A stretch of 64,000 nt of DNA from contig JAEEVW010000010.1 in assembly GCA_016291085.1 (NCBI GenBank), forward strand, positions 1 through 64,000, in the 5' to 3' direction. Of this stretch, positions 7,530 to 16,579 are shown piece by piece (position 1 is the stretch's first letter; the number at the start of each line of letters is the position of its first letter). The stretch comes from Prevotella sp. (GTDB taxonomy: Bacteria; Bacteroidota; Bacteroidia; Bacteroidales; Bacteroidaceae). The notes beneath the pieces are model-generated. The model did not search any database, was not told the origin of the DNA, and saw nothing but the letters and a program-made list of their open reading frames with translations. A program made the translations under genes and the position numbers.

Positions 7530-9509
7530 TTATTTCTTTTTTCTTGGCTTGCGAATGGCCCAGCCTTCCTCGCTGAAATCGGGTATCTCGCCCTTCAATT
7601 CTTTATTGGCTTTGGCCTTCTTGGGCTTATTGCCTGCGTGCGACTTCTCGCCCTTCGACTTCATGCCATTGGGATTCAGGAATTGCATCCATTCGTCCTT
7701 CTTGTAGATTCGGACGTCGTTGGGGGAATGAGAGGGTTTGGAGTCTCTAGATTTCCTAGTGTCTCTAGTCGGACTAGTATTTCTAGAAGTCCTAGTTTCT
7801 CTAGTAGGTCTAGTTGGAGCGGTCTCTTCGGCGTCGTTGCAACGCACCTCGCGATTTTTGTAGCGTTGTCCGTTGACATATTTGACGACGCGTTCTGCAT
7901 CCTCCTCCGGCACTTCGAAATAGCTGATGGTCTGTAGCAGGTCGATATGGCCCACTTCCACGTGCCCCCTCCCATGACGGTTGGTGCTCACCACCGTCTT
8001 ATTGAGGAACTGCATCAGTTCGCCAGGATAGAAACCATCCTTCTTGCCCAGATTGATGAACAACTTGCGATAACCTGCTGAGGCATTGAATGTCTGCCCT
8101 TTCTCGCGTTTGCCGCGTTCCTTGCGCTCTTTGTTGTCTTCGCCCCGTTTGTTGCTGACGGGTTCAATCTCGGGCGCATCCGCATAGTAAGCTAGGAACT
8201 TGCCAAACTCCAGAGAGACAATCTTCTTGATCAGGTCATCCTTGTCAATGTATTCGAAGTAACGGCTGATGTCCTGCATGAAGGGGGCAATCTGCTCCTC
8301 GTCGACGTCGCTCTTCACAATCTGGTCCATCACCTTGTAGAGCTGCTTCTTGCAAATCTCCTCTGCCGAGGGAATGGTGCCTTGCTCAAACTGCTTACCA
8401 ATCTCCTTCTCGATATTGCGAATCTTGTGCTTTTCGCGCGAGTGGACAATACTGAGCGACGTGCCCTTCTTGCCTGCACGACCTGTACGGCCCGAGCGGT
8501 GGGTATAGTTCTCTATGTCATCAGGCAGACCGTAGTTGATGACGTGCGTCAGGTCGTCAACGTCGAGTCCGCGTGCTGCCACATCTGTAGCCACCAGCAA
8601 CTGTACGGTATGCTGACGGAACTTCTGCATGGTCAGGTCGCGCTGTTGTTGCGAGAGATCTCCGTGCAGCGACTCGGCATTATAGCCATCCTTGATGAGC
8701 TTGTCGGCCACCTCCTGCGTCTCCAGCTTCGTGCGACAGAAGATGATGGCGAAGATGCGTGGATAGTAGTCTACCAGTCGCTTCAGCGCCAGATACTTGT
8801 CCTTGGCATTCACCATATAGTAGATATGGTTCACGTGTTCTGCCCCTTCGTTGCGCGAGCCTACCACAATCTCCTTGTAGTCGTGCAGGTAACCCTTGGC
8901 AATGCGCTCTATCTCCTTGCTCATCGTAGCAGAGAAGAGTAGGGTGTTGCGCTCTTCGGGCACACTCTCGAGTATCTCGTCAATGCTCTCCTGGAAACCC
9001 ATGTTCAGCATCTCGTCAGCCTCGTCGAGCACCACATTGCGCACGTCGTCCAACTGAGCCACACCGCGTTTCATCAGGTCGATGAGTCGGCCTGGAGTCG
9101 CCACAATGATTTGTACGCCCTTGCGCAAAGCACGAATCTGTTGCTCTATGCTTGCTCCACCATAGACGGCCTCGATATGGATGCCGTCCATGTATTTGGC
9201 AAAGTCGCGCATGTCGTCGGCAATCTGCAGACAGAGCTCGCGAGTAGGTGCAAGGACGAGGGCAAGGGGGAGTCCTCGACCAATCTCGCCCAGCTGGGGA
9301 CGGGGCTTGGAGGCAACCCGTTGCAATACGGGAATGCCGAATGCTGCCGTCTTGCCCGTACCCGTCTGGGCCAGCGCAATGACGTCGTTAAGATTACCCA
9401 GCAGATAGGGAATCACCTCTTCCTGCACGGGCATGGGCTGTACGAAGCCCATCTCTTCTATGGCTTTACGAATCTCTTCGCAGACACCAAGTTCTTCAAA
9501 TGTTTTCAA
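7530..9509 (-). CDS. DEAD-box ATP-dependent RNA helicase with DbpA-like RNA-binding domain
   Basis: Cytoplasmic RNA helicase of 659 residues, probably for ribosome assembly and mRNA turnover. Visible motifs: Q-motif region GFVQPMPVQEEVIPYL, motif I AQTGTGKTAA, Ia PTRELCLQ, II DEAD, III SAT, V ATDVAARGLD, VI HRSGRTGRAGKKG. Residues about 480-555 look like the DbpA C-terminal RNA-binding fold (FINLGKKDGFYPGELMQFLN). The tail is basic and low complexity: residues 566-588 are tripeptides (TRP, TRE, TRT, SRN) encoded by a 9-bp CTAG array. It lies 26 bases after the FGGY kinase on the same strand. Confidence 0.93.
   Translation of the reverse strand: MKTFEELGVCEEIRKAIEEMGFVQPMPVQEEVIPYLLGNLNDVIALAQTGTGKTAAFGIPVLQRVASKPRPQLGEIGRGLPLALVLAPTRELCLQIADDMRDFAKYMDGIHIEAVYGGASIEQQIRALRKGVQIIVATPGRLIDLMKRGVAQLDDVRNVVLDEADEMLNMGFQESIDEILESVPEERNTLLFSATMSKEIERIAKGYLHDYKEIVVGSRNEGAEHVNHIYYMVNAKDKYLALKRLVDYYPRIFAIIFCRTKLETQEVADKLIKDGYNAESLHGDLSQQQRDLTMQKFRQHTVQLLVATDVAARGLDVDDLTHVINYGLPDDIENYTHRSGRTGRAGKKGTSLSIVHSREKHKIRNIEKEIGKQFEQGTIPSAEEICKKQLYKVMDQIVKSDVDEEQIAPFMQDISRYFEYIDKDDLIKKIVSLEFGKFLAYYADAPEIEPVSNKRGEDNKERKERGKREKGQTFNASAGYRKLFINLGKKDGFYPGELMQFLNKTVVSTNRHGRGHVEVGHIDLLQTISYFEVPEEDAERVVKYVNGQRYKNREVRCNDAEETAPTRPTRETRTSRNTSPTRDTRKSRDSKPSHSPNDVRIYKKDEWMQFLNPNGMKSKGEKSHAGNKPKKAKANKELKGEIPDFSEEGWAIRKPRKKK
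7747..7813. repeat. 9-bp-period CTAG array in the helicase tail
   Basis: Eight CTAG cores at 7747, 7756, 7765, 7774, 7783, 7792, 7801 and 7810, exactly 9 bp apart and in frame. On the coding (minus) strand the recurring ACTAGA reads Thr-Arg, giving Thr-Arg-x tripeptides. Confidence 0.92.
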
Positions 9510-9534
9510 ATGAGTAATGATTTTATTTTGATAT

Positions 9535-11016
9535 TTATTTGATCAGTTGATTCACGGCATTGCGCCAGCCTTCGTAGAGCGTCTCCTTTTGAGCGCTGGG
9601 CTGGGGTTGGTAGGTCTGTGTCACCACGCGGAAACCAACGACCTCGTCGAAACTCTTCCACAGTCCACGTGCAAAGCCGTTCATGATAACTGCTCCGAGG
9701 GCTGAGGCGTCGTCGACTTCTGTGCACACCACAGGCGTGTTGAGCATGTCTGCCTGGAACTGCATGAGGAACTGATTCTTCGTGGGTCCGCCATCAGCGG
9801 CAATCTCCTTCAGTCGTCCTCCTGTGGCATGAGCCATCACGTCGACCAAGTCCTTAATCTGATAGGCGATAGACTCGAGGGCAGCTCGCAAAAAGTGGGC
9901 CTTCGTGGTGGCGAAGGTCAGTCCGAAGACGGCACCCTTCACGTCGCTCTGCCACCAGGGAGCACCCAGTCCGGAGAAGGCAGGAACGATGTATACCCCA
10001 CCATTATCCTCAACGCTGGTTGCCAGCGCCTCCATCTCTGACGGTTTACCAATGAGTTGCAACTGGTCGCAAATCCACTTCAGCGTAGCACCCGTACTAT
10101 AGATGTTACCCTCGAAACCATACCACGTTTTCCCTAAAGCCGAGAAGCCCACGCTGGTCACGAGGCCTTGGGGAGCGGCTTTGGGCTCTTCACCGATGTT
10201 GACCATCACACTCGAGCCTGTGCCATAGGTTACCTTGCCCGAGCCTGGTTCGAAGCACATCTGACCAACCAATGCACCATGTGAGTCGCCCAAGACACCA
10301 GCTATCTGGATGGGCTCGCTGAACAAGCCCTCGCAGGTAGTCTCACCATAGACGGCATCACAGGGCAGTATCTCTGGCATCATGCTACGAGGGATGTCGA
10401 AGAGTTGCAACAGATCGTCGTCCCACTGCATGGTATGGATATTAAACAACATGGTGCGTGAGGCGTTGGTGGTGTCAGTGGCAAAGGTCTTGCCACCCGT
10501 CAGTTTCCACACGAGCCATGTATCGATGGTGCCCATCAGCAGTTCGCCCTTGTTTGCTGCCTCACGAGCTCCCTCGATGTTATCTAGCAGCCATTTAATG
10601 CCTGACGCAGAGAAGTTGGGATCGATGAGCAGACCGCTCTTCGCCATTACCATATCAGCCTTGCCCTCAGCACGAAGCTGACGGCACAGCTCAGCACCAC
10701 GGGTATCCTGCCACACCACCGCATTGGCAATGGGCTTGCCCGTCGCTTTGTTCCATACCACAGCCGTCTCGCGCTGATTCGTAAGGGCGATGGAGAAGGT
10801 AACATCTTCCTTCTGACATCTGACGTCAGACATCAGCATTCGGATGGCCTCTATCATATTCTGATAGATTTCCTCAGCGTCGTGCTCTACCCAGCCCGTC
10901 TGGGGATAATACTGCTTGTGGTCGACGTTGGTACGGGCCACAACCTTGCACTGCTCGTCAAACAGCAGAGCCTTTGTTGACGACGTGCTTTGGTCTATTG
11001 CAATGATATAGTTCAT
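9535..11016 (-). CDS. FGGY-family carbohydrate kinase, glycerol-kinase-like
   Basis: Cytoplasmic sugar or polyol kinase of 493 residues. The N-terminus IIAIDQSTSSTKALLFD is the FGGY phosphate-binding motif; TNQRET and GLGAPWWQSDVKGAVFGLT are close to glycerol kinase. However, the glycerol-binding Asp-Gln pair (GDQQ in GlpK) reads GDSHGA here, so the substrate may not be glycerol. Placement directly after a split transketolase suggests a ketose, tetritol or pentitol substrate feeding the pentose phosphate pathway. A palindrome at 10813-10836 encodes part of a short loop (SDVRCQ) just before TNQRET. Confidence 0.8.
   Translation of the reverse strand: MNYIIAIDQSTSSTKALLFDEQCKVVARTNVDHKQYYPQTGWVEHDAEEIYQNMIEAIRMLMSDVRCQKEDVTFSIALTNQRETAVVWNKATGKPIANAVVWQDTRGAELCRQLRAEGKADMVMAKSGLLIDPNFSASGIKWLLDNIEGAREAANKGELLMGTIDTWLVWKLTGGKTFATDTTNASRTMLFNIHTMQWDDDLLQLFDIPRSMMPEILPCDAVYGETTCEGLFSEPIQIAGVLGDSHGALVGQMCFEPGSGKVTYGTGSSVMVNIGEEPKAAPQGLVTSVGFSALGKTWYGFEGNIYSTGATLKWICDQLQLIGKPSEMEALATSVEDNGGVYIVPAFSGLGAPWWQSDVKGAVFGLTFATTKAHFLRAALESIAYQIKDLVDVMAHATGGRLKEIAADGGPTKNQFLMQFQADMLNTPVVCTEVDDASALGAVIMNGFARGLWKSFDEVVGFRVVTQTYQPQPSAQKETLYEGWRNAVNQLIK
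10813..10836. repeat. 24-bp in-frame palindrome inside the FGGY kinase
   Basis: CTGACATCTGAC followed by GTCAGACATCAG: 12-bp arms with two mismatches and no loop, encoding a loop upstream of the TNQRET motif. Confidence 0.6.
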
Positions 11017-11034
11017 AAAGCGGTAGCCAATTTA

Positions 11035-11964
11035 TCACTTATCACTTAGAAAGCTGGTCACAGCTTTCGTCACGCCTTCTGCATCCATTCCGTAGTGGTG
11101 GAATATCTCTGCGTTGGTGCCGTGAACGACGTTCTCGTCAGGAATACCGATGATGCGAACGGGAACGGGTTGCTCGCTGAGCACCTCACAGACCATAGCA
11201 CCCAAACCGCCAAACTTCGAGTGCTCCTCGACAGTGACGATACGTCCTGTTTCCTTGGCTGCTTTACGGATGGCTTCCTCATCGAAGGGCTTAATCCATG
11301 AGCAGTCGAGCACGCGGGCTGAGATGCCCTGCTCCTTCAACTGCAGACCAGCCTGCCAAGCGTGATATACCGTCTCGCCAGCAGCGACGATGGTGACATC
11401 CGTACCATCCAGAATCTGAATGGCTTTGCCAGGCACCACCTCGAAGTTGTCGTCAGCATAGACATCAGGAATGGCTGCACGACCCACGCGAACGTAACAA
11501 GGCTTGTCGTAGTCGACGAGCAGTTTCACCAGTTTCTTGGTAAAGCGCCAGTCGCTGGGCAAACAAACCGTCATACCAGGGAAGGTACGCAACACGGCAA
11601 TGTCGTGCAGCGAGTGGTGAGTAGCACCAAGTGCACCGTAGGCCACACCGCCCGATACGCCCAGAATGGTCACAGGGTTCTCTGAATAAGCCAAGTCGAC
11701 CTTCACCTGTTCCAGTGAACGAGCCACATAGAAGCAGGCGGGTCCACAACAGAACACTTTTTTGCCCGAATGCGCCAAACCAGCCGAGATGCCCACGGCA
11801 TCTTGTTCGGCAATACCACACTCCACAAACTGCTCGGGCAGTGCATTGGCATAGTCGCCCAACGTCACAGAACCACGGGCGTCAGTGGTTACGGCAATAA
11901 TATCTTTATCCTCACGTGCCAGTTCCAGCAACGTGTCAGTAAACTGTTTTCTACATGCAATCAT
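11035..11964 (-). CDS. Transketolase, C-terminal subunit (pyrimidine-binding and C-terminal domains)
   Basis: 309 residues corresponding to the second half of transketolase or the DXPS-like fold: the pyrimidine-binding domain with catalytic-glutamate motif ECGIAEQDAVGISAGLA and the C-terminal domain (GTDVTIVAAGETVYHAWQAG, IVTVEEHSKFGGLG). It should pair with the N-terminal subunit encoded just upstream to form a two-chain enzyme transferring two-carbon units between sugar phosphates. The gap to the upstream gene is 14 bases. Split transketolases often serve specialised sugar pathways, which fits the adjacent FGGY kinase. Confidence 0.9.
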   Translation of the reverse strand: MIACRKQFTDTLLELAREDKDIIAVTTDARGSVTLGDYANALPEQFVECGIAEQDAVGISAGLAHSGKKVFCCGPACFYVARSLEQVKVDLAYSENPVTILGVSGGVAYGALGATHHSLHDIAVLRTFPGMTVCLPSDWRFTKKLVKLLVDYDKPCYVRVGRAAIPDVYADDNFEVVPGKAIQILDGTDVTIVAAGETVYHAWQAGLQLKEQGISARVLDCSWIKPFDEEAIRKAAKETGRIVTVEEHSKFGGLGAMVCEVLSEQPVPVRIIGIPDENVVHGTNAEIFHHYGMDAEGVTKAVTSFLSDK

Positions 11965-11978
11965 AATTAGTTTAGAGT

Positions 11979-12824
11979 TTAGAGATTAGAGTTTAGAGAA
12001 AGTTTCTCGATACGCTCGCTGATTTCTGCCACAGCGGCTTTACACTGTTCTTCGTTCAGCACACCATGATGCCACTTGGCAATGCCTTCCATGAAGCTGA
12101 CGCCCTTGCCCTTTGTGGTGTTCGAAATCAGCAGATGGGGCTTCTTGTTCTCGTAGTCAATCGCATCAAACGTCTTCACGATGTCCTCCATCGAGTCACC
12201 ATTCATCTCAATGACGTCCCAGCCAAAGGCACCCCAGCGTTCCTTGATACAGTCGATAGGCATCACGTCCTCTGTATCGCCACTGATTTGCAGGTGGTTG
12301 CGGTCGATGATAGCCACCAGATTGTCCAACTGATACTTGTTACCAGCCATAGCAGCCTCGTAGATAGAGCCCTCGCCCTGTTCGCCATCACCCATCAACA
12401 CGTAGGTTTTCCACTGCTTTTGGTCCATCTTGGCGGCAATAGCCATACCGACACCGATGCTCAGTCCGTGCCCCAACGCACCAGAGTTCACCTCAATGCC
12501 CGAAACCTCGATAGTAGGATGACCACTCAGAATACTTCCAAACTTACCCAGTGTGTCGAGCACTTCTGGCTTCAGGAAACCCTTGGCCTCTAAAGTTACA
12601 TACAACGCCTCTACACAGTGACCCTTCGACAGCACGAAGCGGTCTCGCTCTGCTGCCTTGGGTTCGGCAGGATTCAGGTTCTTCATCACATGGAAATACA
12701 ATGCCGTCATCACGTTCAGGCACGACAGGTCGCCACCAATGTGGCCGGCTTTGGCGGCATACACCACCTCAACAAGGCGCTTACGGTCCTTCTCCGCAAG
12801 CAATTCCAATTCTTTTACGCTCAT
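11979..12824 (-). CDS. Transketolase, N-terminal subunit (ThDP-binding domain)
   Basis: 281 residues covering the thiamine-diphosphate-binding half of transketolase. The ThDP/Mg motif appears as GDGEQGEGSIYEAAM with downstream DRNHLQISG. GALGHGLSIGVGMA and HLLISNTTKGKGVSFME are also typical. The last residues SLNSNL are encoded by a repetitive CTCTAAACTCTAAT stretch that continues into the gap before the next gene, so the tail has probably been overwritten by repeat DNA. It is the first gene of a minus-strand unit with the C-subunit, the FGGY kinase and perhaps the helicase. A motif upstream is shared with the lyase gene at 46864. Confidence 0.9.
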   Translation of the reverse strand: MSVKELELLAEKDRKRLVEVVYAAKAGHIGGDLSCLNVMTALYFHVMKNLNPAEPKAAERDRFVLSKGHCVEALYVTLEAKGFLKPEVLDTLGKFGSILSGHPTIEVSGIEVNSGALGHGLSIGVGMAIAAKMDQKQWKTYVLMGDGEQGEGSIYEAAMAGNKYQLDNLVAIIDRNHLQISGDTEDVMPIDCIKERWGAFGWDVIEMNGDSMEDIVKTFDAIDYENKKPHLLISNTTKGKGVSFMEGIAKWHHGVLNEEQCKAAVAEISERIEKLSLNSNL

Positions 12825-12843
12825 AGTCTTTAAGTATATACTT

Positions 12844-12872
12844 TTATATTAAAGATGTACGAGCGTGCGATT
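12844..12872 (-). promoter_or_regulatory. Candidate operator/promoter motif shared with the DHDPS-family operon
   Basis: The plus strand reads TATATTAAAGATGTACGAGC followed by GTGCGATT. It differs from 46897-46924 at two positions only and lies a similar short distance upstream of a minus-strand start codon. Inference: a common regulator or promoter class links the two operons. Confidence 0.5.
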
Positions 12873-12902
12873 TGTCATCAGTCTGCGACAAAATAATGCG
12901 TG

Positions 12903-15788
12903 TTATCTATAAACGTCCTCTTTCTTCAGTTCTACAATCTTGCCGTAACTGGATAGAGCCTTGAGGTCTGTTGTCTTCTTGTCGCCAATGATGATCCAGA
13001 CGCGGCTCTGGTTGTTGCCCACGTGTTGCTGATGGAATTGCACAATATCTTGGGTTGTGATAGCAGGCAAGAGACGGGCCGTCTCGTTGTTGGGATCAGA
13101 CGTATAGCCGTTATTACGCTGGTTGGCCACATATTTGGCAATACCGCGGAACGTGGGATAATCGTTCTGAATGTCGCTGAGCACACTCTGACGGGCCGAC
13201 TCCAAGTTTTCTTCCTTCATAGGCATCTGACGTAACAGCGAATCGATGGTGGCAACAGCCTCTATTGTCTTGTCGGCCTGAGTACCTGTGGCTGTGATGT
13301 AAGCCTGTGGGTCGTTGGGGTGAAGGGCAAGACTGGTGTTGATGCTTTTACCTCTTGTGGAATAGGCCAGCGAACGGAACTCGCGGACATTCTGGAAGAG
13401 CACTGACGACATACCGCCCCCGAAGTATTCATCCCATAGTTTCATGGTAGCACGCTCGTTAGCAGTAGGCAGAGCACTGATGGCGTCGTAGCTGACGACA
13501 AAGTTCTGGCGCGACTTGGGCACGTCGTAGAAGAAGACGGTGGGCTCGGAGTATTGCTGCAAAGAACGGAAGGTGTCGGCCTTGGGCTTGGTGCATTGCG
13601 TAAGAGGGAGTGTTTGTTGCGATTCTCTCGCAACAACCTCAACAGGCTGGCGCCCGCAGTAGAACAGCTCGCAGTCGTACTGTTGCAACTCGCGGAACAG
13701 CGCCAACAGCTCGTCGCTCTTCAGCGCCTTGACTTCTTTCTTCGACAGTTGGGTCAGATAAGTCGACTTGTTGCCATACGCCACTCGTTGTAACATAGGA
13801 GCAAGCACGTCGTCTTTCTGCTTGCCAAAGCTCTTGCGGTCCACCTTGTCGGCATCCCTTGCCTCGTCGAGGGCTTCCTCGTCGCCTTTCGCTGCACGCA
13901 GGAAATGGGCCAGCAATTGCAGGGCTGGTTTCAATTGGTGGTCGGGACCAGTCAGGTTGATGCTGAAGTTCACGTCGCCTTGAGCCACCTCCATCGTAGT
14001 GCCGATGCGTTGCCAAGCCTGTTCCAGCTGTTGTTTCTTCAGCGAATCGGTGCCTAGTGCATTGAGATAGGGAGCAAGCACAGCAAGTTTGGGCGTGTGC
14101 AGCGTACCATCCTTATAGCGCAGGGTGAACGTAAAGATGTCGTTCACGGGGTTCTCCTTATAATATAAGATGACGTGGTCGTTCAGCTTTTGGGTGGTCA
14201 CGTCTTTCTCGAAATCAACAGTGCGGATGGTTGTCTCCTTGACGGGAATCTGTTCCATTTGCTGGGCGAAAGCCGACTTGGCATCCATATTCTTTGGTGA
14301 GATGGGCTTATAGCCAGGCTGTTTCAGCGTTTCCTTATCGGGAGTACCGTATTTCTTTTGTAGTGTGATATGGTGAGCTCCATAGTATTTCTTGGCTGCG
14401 GCGACGACATCTTCCTTTGTAATCTGCTTGATGTGTTCAATCTTATCGAGCACCTCCTGCCACGAGTGGCCTTTCGAGAAGACATCGACCATCAGTTCCG
14501 AACGACTGCCAATGGTTTCCAGATTGCGTTCATTTTCCATCACCATCTCCTGTTTCAGGGCTTCCATCTGCTCTGTGCTGAAGTTTCCGTCCATCACCTG
14601 TTGCACTTGTTCCATGATACGTGCCTCAGCCGTCTTCATTTTGCCTAACAGCTTGGGAATGACGACGATAGCCGTACCTCCCGCATCGGCAAAAGCCATA
14701 CTCATAGCGGCTCCCATCATTACCTTGTGCTCGTTCATCAGCGAGTCGATGAGTCCGGCCTTACCGTTCGAGAGCAGGGAGTTGGCCAAGTCGAGGGCAT
14801 CGGCATCAGGCTCGAAGTCGGTAGGTGCCTTGAAGACTAATACTTCAGCACCTATCAGCGGAATGGGCAGTTTGATTTCGCATGACTCACCTTCCTGAAT
14901 GTCAGGCATGGGACTATAGCCGCGCTCTGGGACTGGGCCCGTCTGCACACGTCCGAAGGTCTGTTCCAAGAGTGCCGTCAACGTCGAGTCGGGCGTGATG
15001 TCGCCACAAAGAATGAGACCCATGTTCGAGGCCACATAGTATTTCTTGAAGAATGCCGCCATATCCGACAGGCGCGGATTCTTCAGATTCTCCGTCGAGC
15101 CGAGGATGGGATAGGCGTAGGGCTGTGTCTTGAATATGGCTCCCATCACCTTCTCCAAGGCGCCGCCAGCTATTCCGTCGGAGGCACGGTTCTTCTCTTC
15201 GTAGACGTTCTCCAGCTCACCTTGGAACCCACGGAATACGGGTTTGATGAGTCGCTCAGAGTTCAGCCAGCACCATTGTTCCATATACTGTGGCAGGAAG
15301 GTGTTGTGGTAGTACGTCACGTCGTAGCCCGTACCGGCATTCAGGCTGCTGCCTCCGTATTTCGAGATAAGGCGGTTGAACTCGTTGGGGATCACGTAGT
15401 CTGCCGCTTTCAGGCTCAGCTCGTTAATGTGTTGCTGAATCTTAGTACGCTCAGCCTCATCCTGAGTCTGGCTCAGCAAGTCGTACTGCACGGAGATGCT
15501 GTCCAGCCAAGGCTTTTCTGCCAGGTAGTCAACAGTTCCAATACGATCCGTGCCTTTAAACATGATATGCTCAAAATAGTGGGCAATACCCGTATTTGGA
15601 CAGTCCTTGGCACCAGCTTTTACGACAACGGCACCAAACACTTTTGGCTGCGAGTGGTCTTCGTTCAACCACACGGTCATGCCGTTACTCAGTTTAAACT
15701 CCTTAACTTGCAGGGCTGCACTGATGTTGCCTGCCTGTGCAAGCACGCTGGCCATTACAGCGACAAAAAGAATTGCTTTGCGTCTCAT
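12903..15788 (-). CDS. M16-family (insulinase/pitrilysin-like) zinc metalloprotease, exported
   Basis: About 961 residues with a signal peptide (MRRKAILFVAVMASVLAQAG). The ATG at 15788 is chosen because AAGG lies six bases upstream; the ATG two codons earlier would abut it. The first half has the inverted zinc motif HYFEH, with EEKNR about 125 residues later as the third ligand region. The second half is the inactive-type M16 domain. Expected role: periplasmic cleavage of peptides. A 9-bp-stem palindrome (13614-13636) encodes VARESQQ in the second half. It is monocistronic with a -7 box just upstream. Confidence 0.92.
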   Translation of the reverse strand: MRRKAILFVAVMASVLAQAGNISAALQVKEFKLSNGMTVWLNEDHSQPKVFGAVVVKAGAKDCPNTGIAHYFEHIMFKGTDRIGTVDYLAEKPWLDSISVQYDLLSQTQDEAERTKIQQHINELSLKAADYVIPNEFNRLISKYGGSSLNAGTGYDVTYYHNTFLPQYMEQWCWLNSERLIKPVFRGFQGELENVYEEKNRASDGIAGGALEKVMGAIFKTQPYAYPILGSTENLKNPRLSDMAAFFKKYYVASNMGLILCGDITPDSTLTALLEQTFGRVQTGPVPERGYSPMPDIQEGESCEIKLPIPLIGAEVLVFKAPTDFEPDADALDLANSLLSNGKAGLIDSLMNEHKVMMGAAMSMAFADAGGTAIVVIPKLLGKMKTAEARIMEQVQQVMDGNFSTEQMEALKQEMVMENERNLETIGSRSELMVDVFSKGHSWQEVLDKIEHIKQITKEDVVAAAKKYYGAHHITLQKKYGTPDKETLKQPGYKPISPKNMDAKSAFAQQMEQIPVKETTIRTVDFEKDVTTQKLNDHVILYYKENPVNDIFTFTLRYKDGTLHTPKLAVLAPYLNALGTDSLKKQQLEQAWQRIGTTMEVAQGDVNFSINLTGPDHQLKPALQLLAHFLRAAKGDEEALDEARDADKVDRKSFGKQKDDVLAPMLQRVAYGNKSTYLTQLSKKEVKALKSDELLALFRELQQYDCELFYCGRQPVEVVARESQQTLPLTQCTKPKADTFRSLQQYSEPTVFFYDVPKSRQNFVVSYDAISALPTANERATMKLWDEYFGGGMSSVLFQNVREFRSLAYSTRGKSINTSLALHPNDPQAYITATGTQADKTIEAVATIDSLLRQMPMKEENLESARQSVLSDIQNDYPTFRGIAKYVANQRNNGYTSDPNNETARLLPAITTQDIVQFHQQHVGNNQSRVWIIIGDKKTTDLKALSSYGKIVELKKEDVYR
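13614..13636. repeat. In-frame micro-palindrome (TTGCGA class) in the M16 gene
   Basis: TTGTTGCGA and TCGCAACAA: a perfect 9-bp stem with a 5-base loop. Related palindromes occur at 37550-37570 and 56130-56150. Confidence 0.7.
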
Positions 15789-15816
15789 AATCATCCTTGC
15801 TTTAGTTTTGTAGGTG

Positions 15817-15824
15817 CAAAGTTA
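15817..15824 (-). promoter_or_regulatory. -7 box for the M16 peptidase gene
   Basis: TAACTTTG on the minus strand, about 28 bases upstream of the chosen start codon. Confidence 0.6.
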
Positions 15825-15867
15825 CAAAATAATGCACGTTTTCCTTGCATTTCTGCGATTTTTTTTG

Positions 15868-15875
15868 TATCTTTG
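15868..15875 (+). promoter_or_regulatory. Orphan -7 box reading into a repeat region
   Basis: TATCTTTG followed by CACC. No ORF starts for 330 bases downstream; the predicted transcript would run into a 9-bp-stem hairpin (CGCCAAAAG / CTTTTGGCG, 15913-15945) and then the 22-bp array. Confidence 0.5.
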
Positions 15876-15944
15876 CACCTAATAAGGCCAGTGCTTTTTG
15901 CTTATAAAGCAACGCCAAAAGCCCAAACGTTTTAGTCTTTTGGC

Positions 15945-16021
15945 GGCCGCCGCAAGACATTCGCACGCCCGCCACAAGATATTGCCCCGCCCGCCGCAAC
16001 AATTTGCCACGGGCGGGGCAA
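15945..16021. repeat. 22-bp tandem array (three units) ending in a palindrome
   Basis: Units at 15945-15966, 15967-15988 and 15989-16010 share the pattern GCCCGCC-CAA-A-TTGC. The end of unit 2 and the sequence after unit 3 form a perfect 11-bp inverted repeat (TTGCCCCGCCC / GGGCGGGGCAA). A further pair of TCCCTGTT words at 16043 and 16065 is also spaced by exactly 22 bp. This array plus hairpin and promoters account for the 412-base gene-free gap. Confidence 0.8.
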
Positions 16022-16175
16022 ATTAGTTACCCTACGTCTCGCTCCCTGTTACATCCCGCCTGAATCCCTGTTCCCTCGGGGCTTTCCCCCTTTTTCCCCT
16101 AGTATAAAATTTCAGCGAGGATATTTCGCACTCGAAAAAGTCCATATATAATTTTGTTTTTTGCTGGCTTATTCG

Positions 16176-16183
16176 TATCTTTG
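16176..16183 (+). promoter_or_regulatory. -33/-7 promoter for the DUF6440 gene
   Basis: TATCTTTG at this position with TTTTG at 16152-16156, 19 bases between them: a good Bacteroidota promoter. Confidence 0.7.
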
Positions 16184-16207
16184 CAGGAGAAATTAAAACA
16201 AGGAGAT

Positions 16208-16396
16208 ATGGCAAGAAAAAGATTTATTTGGGAGAAAGCCCAGAACGGGCTCATGAAGGAAGTTAGTGTTATTATTGACACGGAAACTGGTGTCAACTAT
16301 TTGTTTGTAGTACATGGCTATGCTGGCGGCCTTACTCCGCTGCTCGACAAGAACGGAAAGCCAGTCATTACCCCACCTAATGAAATCATAGATTGA
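16208..16396 (+). CDS. Small DUF6440-like protein
   Basis: 62 residues beginning MARKRFIWEKAQNG. The ATG at 16208 is preceded by AGGAG at a slightly short spacing. The core, with TETGVNYLFV and GYAGGLTPLLDKNGKP, is characteristic of DUF6440, a small cytoplasmic beta-rich family of unknown function. It is monocistronic with its own promoter upstream; a gap of about 180 bases separates it from gpmI. Confidence 0.75.
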   Translation: MARKRFIWEKAQNGLMKEVSVIIDTETGVNYLFVVHGYAGGLTPLLDKNGKPVITPPNEIID

Positions 16397-16533
16397 AGAC
16401 GCACGGGCCTTGTTGACAACTACAGATGACAAAATAGGTGTAAGGAGAAGAAGAATCGGGCATCTGGTGCAATTCAGTACATTCTGATGAATGATTATTG
16501 GTGGAAAGATGGCGATAATTGGAAAAAACTTTG

Positions 16534-16541
16534 TAACTTTG
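16534..16541 (+). promoter_or_regulatory. -7 box for gpmI
   Basis: TAACTTTG followed by CAGCC, 38 bases before the start codon. Confidence 0.6.
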
Positions 16542-16579
16542 CAGCCCAAAAGGAAGACAAATAAATAAAGTTTAAGATT

